Part shown: in pieces, positions 52,456-60,379 of the stretch
Position numbering within the stretch: position 1 is the first letter of the stretch
Layout of the letters: each line of letters begins with the position of its first letter
From: Pedobacter sp. ok626
GTDB taxonomy: Bacteria > Bacteroidota > Bacteroidia > Sphingobacteriales > Sphingobacteriaceae
Direction of reading: 5' to 3'
Assembly (NCBI RefSeq): GCF_900100435.1
Contig: NZ_FNEX01000015.1
Span: 124,001-188,000 of the forward strand
Length of the DNA stretch: 64,000 bases
Notes under the pieces: generated by a model
Seen by the model: only the letters and a program-made list of their open reading frames with translations
Databases searched by the model: none
What the model was told of the DNA's origin: nothing
Program-made: the position numbers and the translations under genes

Positions 52456-53580
52456 TCATTTATTGGTTACAGTTACAGTTCTTCCGTTGATCTTAAACTT
52501 TACCTCACCAGTAACTTCTAAAAGATGCAATACCTCGGCGATTTTTTCATATCTCGATATTGTCCCCCCAAATAACTTACCCGCTAGTGTTTTATCAACA
52601 TAAACTACATCTACATTATACCAACGAGCTATCTTTTTCATAATACTTCCCAAAGGTTCACCACTAAAACTGAAGTCCCCCGTTTTCCAACTGATTATAT
52701 CCTCCGGATCAACGGTTTTCACCCGAATATTGCTGGTTGTTACAATTGATTGCTGGTTGGGTCTGAGTAATACATCATCTTTTCTATCTGATGATAAAAT
52801 ACGTACTGATCCTTCCAACAGCGTAGTTTTAGTATCATCGTCGTCAGGGTAACTGTTTACATTAAATTGAGTACCTAGCACTTTAACCTCTTGAAGTTTT
52901 GTTTTAATAATAAAAGGATGCGATTTATCTTTTGCTACTTCGAAATAAGCCTCCCCTGTTAATTCAACATTACGATTTTGTCCATCAGACAGGCCTTTAA
53001 AAGAGGAAGGGAATCTAAGAGTGGTAGCTGCATTTAACCATACGGCTGTACCATCGGGCAGCATAAACTTATATGTACCACCTTTTGGCGTCGTAGCGAC
53101 TAATATTTGCTCCTTAACATGAGCTAAGTCGTTAGATGGTATCGCACTCCCATCGTCATATGTTAAGGCTGTCTCCTTTATTTTGACACCGGTTTTATCA
53201 CCACTTAGGTTTATGGTTTTACCATCAGCAAGTGTTAGGGTTGCCTTGTTACTACCTGGAGCAATGTCACTAGCAGCTGTGGTCGCAAGATTTGATTCGG
53301 GATAAAAAGATTTGTTAAAGAACCAGAAGGCTCCAAACCCAATCAACAATACAGCTGCTGCAGTCATTCCCACACGGTAATATAACCGTTGTTTATTCTG
53401 GCGTTGACTCATTAATTGATCCCAAACATTATCCTTGGCCGCAATAATTTGCCCAGGACTTGGTGCATCAGCCAGATACGGAAGTTGTACATACCAGCTT
53501 TCTACTATGGCCTTTTCCTCTTCCGAGCAATTGCCTTTGATATACTTATCTACTAATGACCGCGCCTCATGTCTATCCAT
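52456..53580 (-). CDS. FecR-type anti-sigma factor of the cluster
   Basis: 374 residues: N-terminal sigma-binding part (ARSLVDKYIKGNCSEEEK), one membrane segment (about 68-86, VGMTAAAVLLIGFGAFWFF), FecR domain (TPKGGTYKFMLPDGTAVWL; GEAYFEVAKDKSHPFII; VLGTQFNVNSY) and DUF4974 end (ISRYEKIAEVLHLLEVTGEV). It is the only anti-sigma protein for five sigma factors here, and no SusC with an STN domain is attached, so its input signal must come from elsewhere. Confidence 0.93.
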   Translation of the reverse strand: MDRHEARSLVDKYIKGNCSEEEKAIVESWYVQLPYLADAPSPGQIIAAKDNVWDQLMSQRQNKQRLYYRVGMTAAAVLLIGFGAFWFFNKSFYPESNLATTAASDIAPGSNKATLTLADGKTINLSGDKTGVKIKETALTYDDGSAIPSNDLAHVKEQILVATTPKGGTYKFMLPDGTAVWLNAATTLRFPSSFKGLSDGQNRNVELTGEAYFEVAKDKSHPFIIKTKLQEVKVLGTQFNVNSYPDDDDTKTTLLEGSVRILSSDRKDDVLLRPNQQSIVTTSNIRVKTVDPEDIISWKTGDFSFSGEPLGSIMKKIARWYNVDVVYVDKTLAGKLFGGTISRYEKIAEVLHLLEVTGEVKFKINGRTVTVTNK

Positions 53581-53662
53581 ATTTTTCTAATGCCCATTTT
53601 AACAGGGGCTATATAGGTAAGACAACACAAGGGTATACTGGGGGCAAAAAAAATGAAATAAT

Positions 53663-54244
53663 TTAAAGGAGTTTAAAAAAACACAGGAAATAGCTATAAA
53701 AACCAAGTTTCGCTCTTAAAACTTTGAGTGCTCTTTTAACCTGAGATTTTACGGCCTGCTCCGTCATATCCATTACTTCCGCGATTTCTTTGTGAGATAA
53801 GTGTTCTTTCCTGCTTAGGATAAAGATAGCGCGCATTGGTTCCGGCAGCGCATCTATTTCCTTTTCAATTAGCCGTTTCAGATCTCGCTCTCGGACTTTA
53901 TGATCAGCATAGGTATAATTCAATTCAGAATAATTGACTAAAGAATCCATATACCTGTCCGAGACTTTTTTATGTGTAAATTTATTTAATATTCGATTAT
54001 GAATACTCTTATATAGATACGAAGACAGGCTTCCTGTGAGGTCTAACATTTTTCGTTTATCCCATATCGCAGCAAAAATCTCCTGAATTAAATCACTTGC
54101 TTCCTCATCATCCTTCAATCTTCTGTAGGCATGAATATACAAAACACTGAAAAAACGGTTATAGATTTCTGTAAAAGCGAGATGATCCCCCCCTTTAAGG
54201 AAAGCGGCAAGTTCTTCATCTGAAAATTTGCTATAACTGGTCAT
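53663..54244 (-). CDS. ECF sigma factor A, first gene of the cluster
   Basis: 193 residues: FTEIYNRFFSVLYIHAYRRL, SDLIQEIFAAIWDKRK in region 2, LPEPMRAIFILSRKEHLSHK and HTH MTEQAVKSQVKRALKVL in region 4. Ends with a hydrophobic tail (YSYFLCFFKLL), as do the sigma factors of loci 1 and 2. By order it is the natural partner of the FecR that follows after 82 bases. Confidence 0.92.
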   Translation of the reverse strand: MTSYSKFSDEELAAFLKGGDHLAFTEIYNRFFSVLYIHAYRRLKDDEEASDLIQEIFAAIWDKRKMLDLTGSLSSYLYKSIHNRILNKFTHKKVSDRYMDSLVNYSELNYTYADHKVRERDLKRLIEKEIDALPEPMRAIFILSRKEHLSHKEIAEVMDMTEQAVKSQVKRALKVLRAKLGFYSYFLCFFKLL

Positions 54245-54384
54245 AGGTCAATTCTGGTTAAACTTACTGATTCTCAACCTTACACAAGATGAGCGTTATA
54301 AACAAACATATTAAAAAAATTCCCACATTCTAATAGAAAAATCCAGTTCACCTAAAAAACACCGTATTCTACAACAACTTTTTT

Positions 54385-54422
54385 TGTTCCTTTTGCAACA
54401 TACTTTTGTCCGAAAAGGGACA
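54385..54422 (+). promoter_or_regulatory. two 16-bp dyads spaced 22 bp, upstream of Crp/Fnr gene 1
   Basis: TGTTCCTTTTGCAACA (54385-54400) and TGTCCGAAAAGGGACA (54407-54422) start exactly 22 bp apart. The same size and spacing recur at 55858-55917. They lie in the divergent region between sigma A and the first regulator gene, so either or both could be controlled. Confidence 0.55.
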
Positions 54423-54545
54423 TTCTACTGCTAGAATCTTCGATAACTTCATTGTAATTAATAAAACAAAAGCTAACAAATCGAACAAAATGACTAACGC
54501 ACAAAAAATCTCAATGTTTTATTGTTATTCTTTTAATCTGGCACT

Positions 54546-55172
54546 ATGATGGGAAACGACTCAAACAGGGAAAGGTTAAAAGAAATCATCAGACAGGAAA
54601 TTGTTCCTGAACTGGAAGCACTAACAGGCTCCTTAACTGAAGAATGTATTGAATACATAACCCTACACAGCAGATTCAAGCAAGTAACCAAGAATCAGTA
54701 TATACAGTCATATGGATCTTATGAAGATGGCCATTTGAATTATCTGTACAGAGGAATAGCACATAGCTTTTACTATGATCACGAAACTGACAAAACCTTT
54801 GTTACGAGACTTTGGAAAAAGGATGAAATCATATTTGATGTAAACAGTTTTGTTAAGAGTGAAGACAGACTAGAGAGTATCCGAATGTTAGAAGATGGCG
54901 AGCTAATCGCTATAAACTATTACCATCTAAAGGCTTTACTCAGTAAGTTTCCTGAACTATATGCACTTTTTCCTTACTTACATATAGATCGTGAAAAACA
55001 CAACAACTATTACCAACACCTACTAAAACTAACTGCTGAAGAAAGAGTTAGTTTATTCCTACAGCATAATCCTACATTAATCAATAGAATAAACAAAGAT
55101 GCAATTGCTCTATACCTGGGTATATCAAGATGCAGATTTAGTACCGCTCTACATAAACAGAAGAATGCTTAA
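54546..55172 (+). CDS. Crp/Fnr-type transcriptional regulator, copy 1
   Basis: 208 residues: a cyclic-nucleotide-binding-type beta barrel (about 35-125, QYIQSYGSYEDGHLNYLYRG; FVTRLWKKDEIIFDVNSF), a long dimer helix (about 150-175) and a short C-terminal HTH (INKDAIALYLGISRCRFSTA). The ligand-binding phosphate loop of true CRP is not conserved, as usual in Bacteroidota members. ATG 54546 and 54549 are both possible. It is 28 bases before a paralog. Confidence 0.85.
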   Translation: MMGNDSNRERLKEIIRQEIVPELEALTGSLTEECIEYITLHSRFKQVTKNQYIQSYGSYEDGHLNYLYRGIAHSFYYDHETDKTFVTRLWKKDEIIFDVNSFVKSEDRLESIRMLEDGELIAINYYHLKALLSKFPELYALFPYLHIDREKHNNYYQHLLKLTAEERVSLFLQHNPTLINRINKDAIALYLGISRCRFSTALHKQKNA

Positions 55173-55200
55173 TATTTTATCATCATTTTAACCTCGTGTA

Positions 55201-55845
55201 ATGATTGCCGTTGAAAAAGAATCCAAGGAAAGATTAAAAAGTATTGTTAGACAAGAGCTTATCCCTAAGCTGGAAATTCTAGCGGTCTCCTTAACAGAAG
55301 AATGTATAGAACATATAATCTTACATAGCCAATTAAAGCCGATAGCTAGGGACCAGTATATACAAAAAAATGGATCTTATGAAGATGGCCACTTGAATTT
55401 TCTTTACAGCGGCATAGCATTTGGCTTTTATTATGATCAGCAAACAACCAGAACATTTGCTACACGAATTTGGAAAACTAATGAAATCATATTTGATACA
55501 AAGAGTTTTTTGAATTGTGAAAACAGATTAGAGAGTATCCAAATGTTAGAAGATGGTGAAGTAATCTCTATAAATTATTATTCTTTACAAATTTTACTTG
55601 ATAAATTCCCCGAGGTACTGGCACTTTTCCCCTATTTAGCAATAACATTTGAAAAGCACAGTAGGTTTTACCAGGATATGCTGAAAAGAACAATTAAAGA
55701 AAGAATTAGCCTATTCCTAAAGCACTATCCCTCTTTAATTAGTAAAATAAGTAGCGATATTATTGCACTATATCTAGGTGTGTCAAAAACAAGTTTTAAC
55801 CGAGGTTATGCACAATATAACCACAATAAGGATGACGATGTCTAA
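55201..55845 (+). CDS. Crp/Fnr-type transcriptional regulator, copy 2
   Basis: 214 residues, paralog of the preceding gene over its whole length (shared blocks SLTEECIEYI/SLTEECIEHI, GSYEDGHLN, NRLESIQMLEDGEVISINYY). HTH at ISSDIIALYLGVSKTSFNRG. The two recognition helices differ, so the proteins may read different sites or form heterodimers. The tail (YAQYNHNKDDDV) is polar. Right behind the stop lies the triple dyad array. Confidence 0.85.
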   Translation: MIAVEKESKERLKSIVRQELIPKLEILAVSLTEECIEHIILHSQLKPIARDQYIQKNGSYEDGHLNFLYSGIAFGFYYDQQTTRTFATRIWKTNEIIFDTKSFLNCENRLESIQMLEDGEVISINYYSLQILLDKFPEVLALFPYLAITFEKHSRFYQDMLKRTIKERISLFLKHYPSLISKISSDIIALYLGVSKTSFNRGYAQYNHNKDDDV

Positions 55846-55857
55846 TCGCTTAACTTT

Positions 55858-55917
55858 TGTTACAATTGTAACAAAAGTTTGTTGCATATGTAACATGCGT
55901 TTGTTGCATATGTAACA
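55858..55917 (+). promoter_or_regulatory. three 16-bp palindromes at exact 22-bp spacing
   Basis: TGTTACAATTGTAACA (55858), TGTTGCATATGTAACA (55880) and TGTTGCATATGTAACA (55902). The first is part of a 26-bp perfect palindrome (55853-55878). The 22-bp period places the sites on about one face of the helix. They end 22 bases before the -7 box of the next gene, as expected for activator sites; the Crp/Fnr pair just upstream is the likely binder. Confidence 0.75.
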
Positions 55918-55938
55918 AAACATCACTTAAACACTACA

Positions 55939-55946
55939 TACATTTG
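55939..55946 (+). promoter_or_regulatory. -7 promoter box of the 119-residue gene
   Basis: TACATTTG matches TAnnTTTG; I see no -33 box, consistent with dependence on an activator bound at the dyads. Confidence 0.5.
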
Positions 55947-55974
55947 GTATAACAAAACGCTAATACTCAAAACT

Positions 55975-56334
55975 ATGAACGCTGACAAAACTATCTATTT
56001 TCTGAAGCCAGAAAGCTGTGATGTGATGGATGAGCAGCAGAGTCCATATTATATAACACTTGAACAAACTAGTACTACGCCGAAAGATATTTTTATGTGT
56101 GAGTACCTGTGTAATGAAGAAGTGATAAGAAATGATGAACATAACATTTGCTTTTACGGCGGGGCCGAAAGCTATCATGGATTATTTGTTTCGAAAGTAT
56201 TTGCAGATACTGAAGCGCGGGCTTTAAAAATAGCAATTAAAATAAGGAATGAAGCAATTGCAAATGGGGAGTGGAGCCAAGCTTGGGAAAGACATAAGTT
56301 ACAGCAATCGCGGATGAACAAAAAAAGTAGATAA
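55975..56334 (+). CDS. hypothetical 119-residue protein, likely target of the Crp/Fnr pair
   Basis: A soluble, acidic-aromatic protein (MNADKTIYFLKPESCDVMDE; FVSKVFADTEARALKIAIKI) with no signal peptide, ending in a basic helix. It directly follows the triple dyad array and the promoter box. The pattern F-x-x-A-x-T-x-x-x-A-L is like small proteins with a DUF-type alpha/beta fold, but I cannot name a family. Confidence 0.6.
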   Translation: MNADKTIYFLKPESCDVMDEQQSPYYITLEQTSTTPKDIFMCEYLCNEEVIRNDEHNICFYGGAESYHGLFVSKVFADTEARALKIAIKIRNEAIANGEWSQAWERHKLQQSRMNKKSR

Positions 56335-56370
56335 TGCACATGAACCAAATTATATACAGTTTTTACTCTA

Positions 56371-56413
56371 AAAGGGCCGTGGGCAAATTGAGAGTGCACC
56401 CCGGTCCTTTCTT
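56371..56413 (+). terminator. terminator after the 119-residue gene
   Basis: AAAGGGCCG (56371-56379) pairs with CGGTCCTTT (56402-56410), loop 22 bases, followed by CTT. The rest of 56335-56683 holds only the possible small ORF at 56547. Confidence 0.5.
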
Positions 56414-56546
56414 CAACACCAATAATTGCAGCTATTAGCTGATGAATACCAAAACTTAGGTAGATATACAAATTAATATACACCAACATTACAAGATATT
56501 TTTTTCAATTTTTATTTTTAAGTGCGCCGCAAGTAAAGTACAGAGT

Positions 56547-56666
56547 ATGATTATTTCGAACACCACTTACCAAATCCCGGTCAGGCCAATTTGCGGGCAT
56601 TACGGCACAGATGGTTTCAACAGCGGAGTATTTAACTCTTTACTACTTGCAGCAAAAAAAAGCTAA
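56547..56666 (+). CDS. possible 39-residue peptide
   Basis: ATG 56547 opens a 39-codon frame, MIISNTTYQIPVRPICGHYG followed by TDGFNSGVFN and ending in a basic tail. It precedes the MauE-like gene by 17 bases. The composition looks protein-like, but there is no further support. Confidence 0.3.
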   Translation: MIISNTTYQIPVRPICGHYGTDGFNSGVFNSLLLAAKKS

Positions 56667-56683
56667 ATGGAATTAAATTACAC

Positions 56684-57175
56684 ATGACCAAAATTGTAAA
56701 AATGGAAACTACAATGAATAAGCAATCGGCTAGAGTTTTATTCTCTAATAAAACCAAGCAAATAGTGGTGGAAGTAATTTGTTACTTGTTTGTGCTGCTG
56801 TGGCTTTATGCTGCTACCAATAAGATACTGGATTTTCAGAAGTTTCAAGTTCAGATAGGACAATCGCCTATTCTTACAGATTACGCTGTAATTATTGCCT
56901 GGATAATCCCTTCCATTGAAATTATTCTTTCCATTGCTTTATTGCTAAAGAGGACACTTATAGCGGGTCTTTATGCTTCGTTTGGCTTGATGTTAATGTT
57001 CACCACTTATATCATAATCATCCTAAATTTTGCAGAACGGGTACCGTGTTCCTGTGGGGGTATTTTAGAAAAAATGGGATGGACTGAACACTTAATCTTT
57101 AACATAGGATTTGTAATCCTTGCACTTATCGCTATTATATTTCAAACACAACTTAACGAAAATAAGGCTAGATAA
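56684..57175 (+). CDS. MauE/DoxX-like redox-associated membrane protein
   Basis: 163 residues with four membrane segments (about 26-45, 65-88, 93-115, 135-155) and a Cys-X-Cys motif, VPCSCGGILEKMGWTEHLIF, between helices 3 and 4. That is the MauE/DoxX-type signature of Bacteroidota proteins that handle electrons for periplasmic disulfide chemistry. ATGs at 56684, 56702 and 56717 are all possible. It is immediately upstream of four genes for four-cysteine peptides, so disulfide formation or reduction in these is the obvious guess. Confidence 0.78.
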   Translation: MTKIVKMETTMNKQSARVLFSNKTKQIVVEVICYLFVLLWLYAATNKILDFQKFQVQIGQSPILTDYAVIIAWIIPSIEIILSIALLLKRTLIAGLYASFGLMLMFTTYIIIILNFAERVPCSCGGILEKMGWTEHLIFNIGFVILALIAIIFQTQLNENKAR

Positions 57176-57269
57176 TAGTCTTTCAAAATATTCTATTCGC
57201 GATTGAATCAGGGGACGCTGAAAACCTGCAACCACAGAGTAAGCACTACAAAATACAAAATTAATTATT
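57176..57269 (+). repeat. conserved leader repeat, unit 1
   Basis: About 94 bases beginning TAGTCTTTCAAAATATTCTA, with GAATCAGGGG and GCTGAAAACCTGCAAC, ending AATTAATTATT just before the peptide gene. Near-copies precede the other three peptide genes at 58608, 59298 and 59992. Confidence 0.85.
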
Positions 57270-57509
57270 ATGAAAAAATTATTTTTTACCGCATTAGTAG
57301 CAGTAGTTGCTATTGGCGGAGCTTTTGCAGGCCAAAGTACAAGCGCTGTGTTGGATGCTGGACCACTAAATATCACTGACGCCAACAATTGCAGCGAGGC
57401 AAAACTATGCTCGCCAGTTCCTGGTACTCCTTGTGTTATCGAAGGTATTCAATATTATCAGCATGATCAAGAAGAAGGAAATTGCACCAGATTCCTTTCT
57501 TTTGACTAG
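57270..57509 (+). CDS. DUF6520 secreted four-cysteine peptide, copy 1
   Basis: 79 residues: signal peptide about 1-20 (LVAVVAIGGAFA, cleavage before GQ), then a mature part of about 59 residues with four cysteines in the pattern NNC-x5-C-x7-C, then GIQYYQHDQEEGNC. The family DUF6520 is common in Bacteroidota and of unknown role. The even number of conserved cysteines suggests two disulfide bonds. It follows the MauE-like gene and is the first of four tandem copies. Confidence 0.85.
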   Translation: MKKLFFTALVAVVAIGGAFAGQSTSAVLDAGPLNITDANNCSEAKLCSPVPGTPCVIEGIQYYQHDQEEGNCTRFLSFD

Positions 57510-57561
57510 TAATCTTTATACCCCGTGGCAAAATGTGTCACGGGGTTAAAATCGCATTCTC

Positions 57562-58599
57562 ATGAAAAATTCAATTTTTAAGCTTGTAGGTGTTATGTGC
57601 ATTGCAATTTTACCAATTCTATTATTACTATACAGCTATAAGAACCAACTTGAAAAGAAGTCTTACTCGTTCACACGAAAAATCATTTATCCATTGGAGA
57701 GGATGGATCGCGTTAAGCTTGATAGAGAGTCTTACTATTTGGCTGGTGTAGCGTCAGAAGAAATTTATTTGGCAAACAATTATAACACTGGCTGGATGTT
57801 ATCGTTTGACCAAAACTTAAAGCAGAAAAAGATCAAATTAAACTTGAGCAAAGCGAATCTTGTTAAAGATAAAGGTCAATACCGGGCACATATAAGTGAC
57901 GGCAGATTTTATTTATACAACGGCTTAGGAAGATCTATTCTTAGTGGAACACTTGAGGCATGGACTGCTTTCAACTATCCTATTTTCACTCCATATTTTC
58001 AGGATGCTGTTGCCATGGGGGCTGAATCTATTGTTTTCAGGTACGTCAATAGTAGAACTGGTCAAAATAGTATTCTGAAAACAACTTATAATGATAAGTT
58101 AGAAAATATTAACCTACTTCAAAAACAGGTGGACGGTCTATATTGTACCTCAGGGATGTTAAAATATAATAAAGCTCTCAACAAACTCATTTACCTGTAC
58201 TATTACAGGAACCAGATATTGCAAATAGATACAAACCTAAACTTAGCAGCAATAACGAACACAATTGATCCTATAGACAGCGTTAAATTCACATCTGCAA
58301 CCATTAAATCTGAAAATAAAATGGTACAAACCTCACCTCCAATTTTGGTAAATGCCCATTGTGCAACATGGGGGAATTATCTTTATGTTCATTCTAAAGT
58401 AATGGGCCGTAGAGAGGACAATAGAAAATTTGACAATGCTGCTGTTATCGATGTTTACGATTTAAAGCTAGGATCGTATCTGCATTCATTTTATTTGCAT
58501 AACCAAAACAAAACTGCAATAAGTGATCTACTGGTTGATGGCAACGTCCTCTATACTATTTCAGGACAATATCTGAATAAATACACGTTGGAGCGTTAA
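57562..58599 (+). CDS. membrane-anchored protein of unknown function, intact companion gene
   Basis: 345 residues with an N-terminal anchor (about 8-25, VGVMCIAILPILLLLYSY) and a periplasmic domain with repeating beta-type segments (EEIYLANNYNTGWML; RFYLYNGLGRSILSG; NVLYTISGQYLNKY), which suggests a propeller. No catalytic residues identified. It follows peptide copy 1 by 52 bases. The 3' half of this gene is repeated in decayed form behind peptide copies 2, 3 and 4, so it was part of the duplicated unit. Confidence 0.7.
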   Translation: MKNSIFKLVGVMCIAILPILLLLYSYKNQLEKKSYSFTRKIIYPLERMDRVKLDRESYYLAGVASEEIYLANNYNTGWMLSFDQNLKQKKIKLNLSKANLVKDKGQYRAHISDGRFYLYNGLGRSILSGTLEAWTAFNYPIFTPYFQDAVAMGAESIVFRYVNSRTGQNSILKTTYNDKLENINLLQKQVDGLYCTSGMLKYNKALNKLIYLYYYRNQILQIDTNLNLAAITNTIDPIDSVKFTSATIKSENKMVQTSPPILVNAHCATWGNYLYVHSKVMGRREDNRKFDNAAVIDVYDLKLGSYLHSFYLHNQNKTAISDLLVDGNVLYTISGQYLNKYTLER

Positions 58600-58607
58600 G
58601 GATATAA

Positions 58608-58698
58608 AAGTCTTTCAAAATATTTTATTCGTTAATGAATCAGGGAAACTGAAAATCTGCAACCATAGAGTAAGTGTAAAAACACACAATTAATTATT
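58608..58698 (+). repeat. conserved leader repeat, unit 2
   Basis: Same layout as the leader at 57176: AGTCTTTCAAAATATT, GAATCAGGG, CTGAAAATCTGCAAC, AATTAATTATT. Confidence 0.85.
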
Positions 58699-58944
58699 AT
58701 GAAAAAAATATTTTTCACCGCATTAGTAGCAGTAGTTGCTATCGGCGGAGCTTTTGCAGGTCAAAGTACAAGCGTTGTGATTGATGCTGGCCCACTAAAT
58801 GTCACTGACGACGACAATTGCAGCCAGTCCAAACCATGCTATTATCCTTTCGGCCCATCTTGTGTTATCGGAGGTGTTCAATATTATCAGCATGATACAG
58901 AAGAAGGAAATTGCGTCAAATTTCTTTCCCTTGCCCCAGAGTAA
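58699..58944 (+). CDS. DUF6520 secreted four-cysteine peptide, copy 2
   Basis: 81 residues; signal peptide nearly identical to copy 1. Mature cysteines in DNCSQSKPC, GPSC and EEGNC keep the four-cysteine pattern, while the residues between them differ (YYPFGPS against SPVPGTP). Ends LSLAPE. Confidence 0.85.
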   Translation: MKKIFFTALVAVVAIGGAFAGQSTSVVIDAGPLNVTDDDNCSQSKPCYYPFGPSCVIGGVQYYQHDTEEGNCVKFLSLAPE

Positions 58945-58989
58945 TCTATACCCCCTTGGCAAAATATGTCACGGGGTATAATCAAAAAC

Positions 58990-59290
58990 AACAGGTAAAG
59001 ATAAGTTATAGACCGTATACCTGCTTCAAAGACAGGTATACGGTCTATATTGTATCTCAAGTATGTTAAAATATAATGAAGCCCTTAACAAACTCATCTA
59101 TCTGTACTATTACAGGAACCAGATATTGCTGTTAAATACATGTCTAAATTTAACAGCAATAACGAACACAATTGATCCTATAGATCAGCGTTAAATTAAC
59201 ATCTGCAACTATTAAAGCTGAAAATAAAATGGTACATCCTTTACACCATTTCAGGACAATATCTGAATAAATATATGTTGGCGTCCTAAG
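58990..59290 (+). pseudogene. decayed copy of the 345-residue companion gene, unit 2
   Basis: Matches the parent from about 58090 to 58330 and again near 58545-58599, for example ATTACAGGAACCAGATATTG and TTTCAGGACAATATCTGAAT. The 5' half is missing, an internal block is deleted and frameshifts break the frame. Confidence 0.85.
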
Positions 59291-59297
59291 GATGTAA

Positions 59298-59390
59298 TAG
59301 TCTTTCAAAATATTCTATTCGCTAATGAATCAGGGGAAGCTGAAAACCTGCAACTATAGAGTAAGCTTAAAGAATGTAAAATTAATTATT
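59298..59390 (+). repeat. conserved leader repeat, unit 3
   Basis: TAGTCTTTCAAAATATTCTA, GAATCAGGGGAAGCTGAAAA, CCTGCAACTATAGAGTAAGC, AATTAATTATT. Confidence 0.85.
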
Positions 59391-59636
59391 ATGAAAAAAA
59401 TATTTTTTACCGCATTAGTAGCAGTAGTTGCTATCGGCGGAGCTTTTGCAAGCCAAAATACAAATGCTGTGTTGGATGTTGGCCCACTAGATCTCACTGA
59501 CGACAATAATTGTAAGGAGGACAAACCATGCAGCCCACGTGTTGGCGTACCTTGCATTCTCGAAGGTGTTCAATATTATATGCATGATCCAGCTGAGGGA
59601 AGTTGCGTCATATTCATTTCCCGTGACGAATGGTAA
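59391..59636 (+). CDS. DUF6520 secreted four-cysteine peptide, copy 3
   Basis: 81 residues from ATG 59391; the frame extends upstream to 59325 only because the leader is open. Signal as in the others. Mature part NNCKEDKPC, GVPC, AEGSC, with YYMHDPAEG replacing YYQHDTEEG. This is the most divergent copy in the last 25 residues. Confidence 0.85.
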   Translation: MKKIFFTALVAVVAIGGAFASQNTNAVLDVGPLDLTDDNNCKEDKPCSPRVGVPCILEGVQYYMHDPAEGSCVIFISRDEW

Positions 59637-59679
59637 TCTTTAATACCCTGTAGCAAAATATGTCAGAGGTATAAATCAA

Positions 59680-59985
59680 AAACAACTTATAAAGATAAGT
59701 TAGAACGTCAACCCGCTTCAAAAAACAGGTAGACGGCCTATATCGTACCTCAGGTACGTTAAAATATAAAGCCCTTAACCAAACTGTACTATTACAGGAA
59801 CTAGATATTGCAAATAGATACAAACCTATACTTAACAGTAAAAAGAAGCACAATTGATCCTATAAACAGTGTTAAACCTGCATGACCAAAACAAAATTGC
59901 AATAAGTGATCTATTGATTAATAGGAACGTCTTTTATACCATTTCAGGACAATGTCTGAATAAATACATGTTGGGGGCCTTAAGG
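59680..59985 (+). pseudogene. decayed copy of the companion gene, unit 3
   Basis: Matches the parent in pieces: AACAGGTAGACGGCCTATAT, CTATTACAGGAACTAGATAT, AATTGCAATAAGTGATCTAT. It is more eroded than unit 2, with short deletions throughout. Confidence 0.8.
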
Positions 59986-59991
59986 ATATAA

Positions 59992-60084
59992 TAGTTTTTC
60001 AAAATATTCTTTTCGAGAATGAATCAGGGGAAGCTGAAAACCTGCAACCATAGAGTAAGCATAAAAAACATAAAATTAATTATT
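59992..60084 (+). repeat. conserved leader repeat, unit 4
   Basis: ATAGTTTTTCAAAATATTCT, GAATCAGGGGAAGCTGAAAA, CCTGCAACCATAGAGTAAGC, AATTAATTATT. Confidence 0.85.
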
Positions 60085-60330
60085 ATGAAAAAATTAATTT
60101 TTAGCGCATTAATAGCAGTAGTTGCTATCGGCGGAGCTTTTGTAGGCCAAAGTACAAGCATTGTGTTTAATGCTGGCCCACTAAATCTCACTGACGACAA
60201 CAATTGCAGCCAGACCATATCATGTACGCCCGCTGAAGGCTGGCCTTGCATGATCAATGGTGTTCAATATTATCAGCATGATACAGAAGAAGGAAATTGC
60301 ACCAGATTTCTTTCCCATGACGAACAGTAA
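60085..60330 (+). CDS. DUF6520 secreted four-cysteine peptide, copy 4
   Basis: 81 residues from ATG 60085. Signal peptide ends AFVGQ (Val replaces the usual Ala at the cleavage site). Mature cysteines in NNCSQTISC, GWPC and EEGNC; the C-terminal YYQHDTEEGNCTRFLSHDEQ is nearly that of copies 1 and 2. Confidence 0.85.
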   Translation: MKKLIFSALIAVVAIGGAFVGQSTSIVFNAGPLNLTDDNNCSQTISCTPAEGWPCMINGVQYYQHDTEEGNCTRFLSHDEQ

Positions 60331-60379
60331 TTTTTATACCCTGTGGCAAAATATTCAGGTGGTATAAGTCAAAAAAAAA

